A stretch of DNA of 64,000 nt from Fragum whitleyi (taxonomy: Eukaryota > Mollusca > Bivalvia > Cardiida > Cardiidae), in the NCBI GenBank assembly GCA_948146395.1, contig OX411543.1:23317026-23381025 (forward strand), given 5' to 3'. This document shows positions 59,926-64,000 of the stretch, piece after piece. The translations under genes were made by a program, and so were the position numbers. Under the pieces are notes generated by a model, which saw only the letters and a program-made list of their open reading frames with translations, did not search any database and was not told the DNA's origin. Numbering within the stretch: position 1 is the stretch's first letter; the number at the start of each line of letters is the position of its first letter.

Positions 59926-59964
59926 GTTGCGATCTTTGACAAAAATCTTGCGATAAATTGATTA

Positions 59965-59970
59965 AATAAA
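59965..59970 (+). terminator. Polyadenylation signal AATAAA
   Basis: A canonical AATAAA lies 40 bases after the channel stop codon and is the first such hexamer downstream. Confidence 0.6.
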
Positions 59971-60578
59971 CGAAGGTATTATTGATCTACAATGACCTGG
60001 CACTCATTAAATTTTCCTTTTGGTATGGATGTTGTTCCTAAACCGGGCAGTCATGAGTTCAAGAAGTATCATAACCAGTTATATTTCTATCTATTTCTTT
60101 TTTAGGGCAACGCTGTTTTAAGTACCATTTTTATATACAACAGTGTTGCATTAGGCTATCGGTATTCTGAACAGAAATCTGTCAGACTTTAATTTGATTC
60201 AAAAATTTGATCATTGCAAAGTACTGTCAATTTATTGCTTTAAATTAAGTGTGTGCCTTGAGAGGCCGTACAGGATACGCAATCAATTGTGTAGTTCTTT
60301 TTTGTAGTTCTAAATACATCGCAAGCTAAAACAAACAGCTGAAAATTTGAAATGTATTTATATATCTAATGCAGGTGGGGTTTTGTTGTTGTTGTGTTTT
60401 TTCTTTTCTTTTTTTTTTCAATTTATAACGATATGAATTTAAAAACCTATACTGGATTTGAATGGGTTGATCAAATTCTTGTTTAAACTTGATTCATTTC
60501 ATATTTTATAATTAAATTTTAATGAAGCAAATGATTTTTCTATTGGGACTACCTATATGACGTCGCTAGAGTTTCTTA

Positions 60579-61336
60579 AGGCCCGGTCTCCCTACCAAAC
60601 AGACACAAAACTTACGCTAAACGGACACGACGGAAGAATGAAATTTTCATCCGTTATCACACGCTTGATTAAAACTGACAATTGTGGCAAATATTTGCGA
60701 GAACGGAACGAACAATTTCGGACGCGTAAAGTATTTAACCGGGATATTGAGAGGATGTTCATCGGAAGTTTTGCGGATAATAGCTGATGACAGCTCAGAA
60801 GAGGTCACCGGGTAAATTTAATGCGACGTATACTAATAGCGGAAAGAGCGGATGCATAAAGCATTGGAAGTTTTTACAACGTAAGCTGGGCGGAAACAAA
60901 ACGTGATGCATACGCGTATATGCATGAATATCCGTGTTACTTCCCTTTTAGATAATTTTCGTATACCTTATATTTCCGCCCTTTATACGTTTTCATTCAA
61001 AGCGGATAAGAGTTCCGAGGATACCTAGCGGATGTATTGAGGATACAGCGGAAGTATTACGGATGGTATCGGATAAGTAGCGTTTGTTCCTCGTATTTTT
61101 CGCATTTATATCGCACAAAGTGGAAAGTTTATCCGCTCTACAAGTTTTGTGCAGCTCAAAACTTTCTGAGTGGATGAAATCACAAAGGGCGGATGCTCGA
61201 CTCGACGATCAGAGCGTGTTCAAAGCGCATGTACAGGGTAGGAAACAGATACAAAGCGTCTCTTCAACGGACGTTAAAATTTTCATACGTTTTATATCCC
61301 CAGTGCATCGTTAATTGCAGTCGGACCGGGCCTTTG
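60579..61336. mobile_element. TIR element with cggat-rich interior
   Basis: The ends aaggcccggtctccc and cggaccgggccttt form an inverted repeat of about 12 bases. The interior has many agcggat, gcggat and cggaag words (for example at 60835-60860, 61000-61080). The open frames 60557-60787 and 61084-61314 show no transposase motif. Class unknown. Confidence 0.6.
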
Positions 61337-61339
61337 ATA

Positions 61340-62247
61340 ACACCCATGTGTCGAATTATTGTCCACGAACATGGCGGCCAAAGCTTCAACAGGAATCTGA
61401 ACTGAAAATTTAAATGAACTTTAAATTTGAACGCAAACACAGGCATACTTGATATTTTCAGCACTTTGTTATACATCCATTGGCTCTCACAACTGATTTA
61501 ATTTGTCGGGGTTGACTCATGTAAAGGGATTTATATAGGCTAGAGTGAGGGACTGCCAGATGGTCATAATGTTGTCTATCTAGTCTTGCTTTGATTTAAT
61601 CAAAGTTACCTTTTTTGTAGTTTGATTTTTAATTGTCTCCATACATTCTCACTTGCCAGGGGATCGATGGGAGCAGATCATAGTTGGGATATTGTCATCT
61701 CTTTTCCATTTTGATGTTTCACGGGAGGTGTGTATGGTAGCATTGTTCTATTGAAGAATATACTATCTTCCTGCAGGAAGTTTAGCTAATACAGCCCAAC
61801 GTCTCTTTACCCTATATCTGGCTGCAATGGTAGTTGCTTTCTTAACAATCTACCTGTAGTAGTCATTTTCATGTAATCGCCTCTGTATTGTTCTCCTAGA
61901 TAGATTTTGGGGTGTATTGTCATTGAAGGAGAAAGTTAACTCTGATAGTGTCTTTCTTCTGTTTACTTTCACCACATGTAAAAGGAGTCTGTCAGTCCTA
62001 TCCTTTGACTTACGTTTTCTACCACAATTACCCCCCTCCCACTTTATTTGAGATTTTTAATATTTTCCTTTTGTTGCAGTCTTTTGAAAAAAAAAATACA
62101 CACATTCAATCTATTTATTTGCATTAACCTTGCTATCAATTGAATATGACAATTTAAATGCATGAAAATAGTTACAGCATTTTACATCACTGAAAATTCT
62201 TCCTGACGTCGGCCATGTTTGTGGACAATAATGTGACACATGGGTGT
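61340..62247 (-). pseudogene. Tc1-type transposon remnant with TIRs
   Basis: The terminal repeats acacccatgtgtcgaattat (61340) and its inverse (62209-62247) are about 40 bases with some mismatches. On the minus strand, between about 61920 and 61620, a reading TPQNLSRRTIQRRLHENDYY and KKATTIAARYRVKRRWAVLAK matches the DNA-binding half of Tc1 transposases. The catalytic half is mostly missing. Confidence 0.75.
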
Positions 62248-62664
62248 ACCTAAAACCTTTGTCGAATAGAGAGGTTTTAGCGTCATTATGAACATTATGA
62301 ACATTATAATTAATATCGTAAGATTAAGCCTTAAGACATCAAAATGCATAAAGACAGCCTTTAAATATTTCTTAGTGAAGTTAAAAGAAATCTTCCAATT
62401 ACTGCACTTGAATTGAAACAGTTTTTGCAAGAAACTGTTTTATAGTACACATGATCCTTACGCATTTTTTGCAAATGAAATCAAACTTATACAAGAAAAA
62501 TATATTCAATTTGTGCTTTTATACTTTTTGCATCTGTGTAATTAAAATATATATATTATATATATAAAGTTTGCTATTATCTTTTACCGATGATCCAACA
62601 TTAGTTTCCTATCATTAATAAAATCAGAAGGTTTGTCAAGAATATTCATTTTTGCACGATACAT

Positions 62665-63052
62665 TTAAATTGACAAGCACCCCGGTCTAAATCATTCTAA
62701 ACCACTCACTTAGCGTTCCATTTGTTAATCTTAAAAAAAAAACCTCACTCAATTCGTTCCAACGAATCCAAAATCGTTTAAAACGCCCCAAAATCGTTCA
62801 TTTCAACGAATTCCATGTTTTTGGGCTTGCTTAGATTTGTTAGGGTCTCATAGGTCCGCGAAGGCAAAAAAAAATATTTTGAAATGAAATATATAGATTT
62901 TTACTAATAGAGGTAATAAAATATCGCTGATTTCGTTCACTTTTCGCCGTACATCCATTTAATTTCATTAATTGCTTATCGAACTCATTAGATTTCATTT
63001 CAAAAGTATCCCAAAATCGTTCACCATGTTAATTTCACTGTGTTCTCAGTTT
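62665..63052 (-). mobile_element. Tc1-like MITE, family A, copy 8 (decayed)
   Basis: In inverse orientation it has aaattgacaagc, then ctaaaccactcacttagcgttcc, and at the right aaaatcgttcaccatgttaa with ttcactgtgttctcag. The ends are imprecise. Confidence 0.7.
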
Positions 63053-63546
63053 AAGCTTATTTTTTCTGATAGCTTTTCCTTCTGGTTTTAACGTTTTTAA
63101 CTAATTTGAAATAATCAAATCCTACTATTTAGAATTGTTCTAAACTTAAACCACCTTCTAATCGGTAACTCAATTAAAGCACGAAACGCATTGTTTAATT
63201 CTGTTAAACATTCAAGATTGTTGAGTTCCGATAGCCCGTTCACACGGTAGATATAGGTGTATTTTGTAAACTGAGCTCTGACGTAGGTGCTGAGTCCATT
63301 ATCATAGGTAAATCGGGTATAATTAAAAGGCAAATAATAGGAATTTAACCTGACCCCCTTCACTGCAATTATGAAAGTACATGTTTGAGTGAACCTTACG
63401 TTTTAAGACAAGCAATAACGTTGGTTTAAAGGGTAAATTTTAAGCTTTCTTAATGTGCTATTTAAACCTGTTTTATCTATTTCAGACAAGTGGCACGAGA
63501 ATCTAACAGTGAAAAGTTCATTTAACGGCTCACCGCGCAAAATCTA

Positions 63547-63986
63547 CAGTTAACAACATCGTGAAATTGACAAGGTGAATGATTTCGGAATGATTAAGGA
63601 AGGAAATTGATTGAGTATGTGGAGCGAGTTTTGAGTGAATTTAATGGGAGGTAATCCTATATCGAAAATTTTGTTCAGGATGAACAAAATTAGCGATAAT
63701 GATTACCCCCCTTTAATAAAAAAAATACAAACAAGTTTTATACATAGCTTCCTATTTCTTCAAGAATCTATGAAACGTTTGTTATTTGAATTATGTTAAT
63801 GAAATCGAGATTTTTATCTATCAAAATTTTCTTTGAATGACCTTTTTGATTCTATATTTTTTCAATGGGTTTGAGCGTTTTTGAATGGTATGAGTGAGTG
63901 TTTGGAATGAATGATTGGAGCGCTGAGTGAGCGATTTAGAATGGTTTTGATTGAGTTTAATGTCAATTTCACGATGTAATTAACTG
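63547..63986 (+). mobile_element. Tc1-like MITE, family A, copy 9
   Basis: 440 bp from CAGTTAACAACATCGTG to CACGATGTAATTAACTG, TA on both sides (63545-63546, 63987-63988). It is very close to copy 6 at 36367, indicating recent spread. The region 63053-63546 holds no recognised gene. Confidence 0.93.
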
Positions 63987-64000
63987 TACCTGTAGCCAAT

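Overview
This window is eukaryotic, AT-rich and intron-rich genomic DNA with a dense, nested load of transposable elements. Three things suggest an invertebrate, most likely a mollusc and perhaps a bivalve: a DEG/ENaC (amiloride-sensitive sodium) channel gene, several tRNA-headed SINEs, and LINE, DIRS, Tc1/mariner and piggyBac-type elements of the kinds common in those genomes. The assignment is an inference from content; no species can be named from the sequence alone.

The host gene. One plus-strand gene, a DEG/ENaC-family cation channel, runs through almost the whole window. Eleven coding exons can be chained from position 100 to the stop at 59923-59925. Every exon has an AG acceptor and all internal ones have a GT donor; every junction phase agrees, and the 1,542 nt give 513 residues plus the stop. 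The chain covers the extracellular domain (including the family's YGNC segment, the cysteine-rich half and the pre-TM2 region) and TM2 with the GAS selectivity filter. The cytoplasmic N-terminus and TM1 must lie upstream of the window.

Layout. Intron 1 (540-24181, 23.6 kb) is a transposon sink. It holds a LINE ORF1 remnant (1.1-1.8 kb), a mariner-like element (4.3-5.3 kb), an L1/Tx1-like LINE on the minus strand (5.8-8.8 kb), a plus-strand LINE (9.6-14.0 kb), a tandem duplication carrying a MITE (14.1-15.0 kb), and a plus-strand LINE (15.1-22.8 kb). That last LINE is split by a piggyBac-type MITE, by a foldback MITE and by a 4.5-kb minus-strand LINE (17.6-22.1 kb) whose ORF1 carries a 2A-like DVEQNPGP motif. 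Introns 2-5 (24.3-35.3 kb) hold SINEs, MITEs, a GATC-dense tract and a short tandem duplication. Intron 6 (35.4-50.0 kb) holds a MITE, a 161-bp tandem array, a DIRS-type tyrosine-recombinase retroelement, a broken Tc1 element, a decayed LINE and dispersed repeats. Intron 8 (51.0-56.6 kb) is largely a degenerate array plus SINE/MITE remnants. Downstream of the gene (60-64 kb) are more DNA-transposon remnants and two further MITE copies.

How the parts fit. Apart from the channel exons almost everything recognisable is mobile DNA. A Tc1-like MITE family with TA target sites occurs about nine times; a duplicated sequence here preserves its unoccupied target site. Two MITEs end 14-18 bp upstream of channel exons, so the branch points of those introns probably lie inside transposon sequence.
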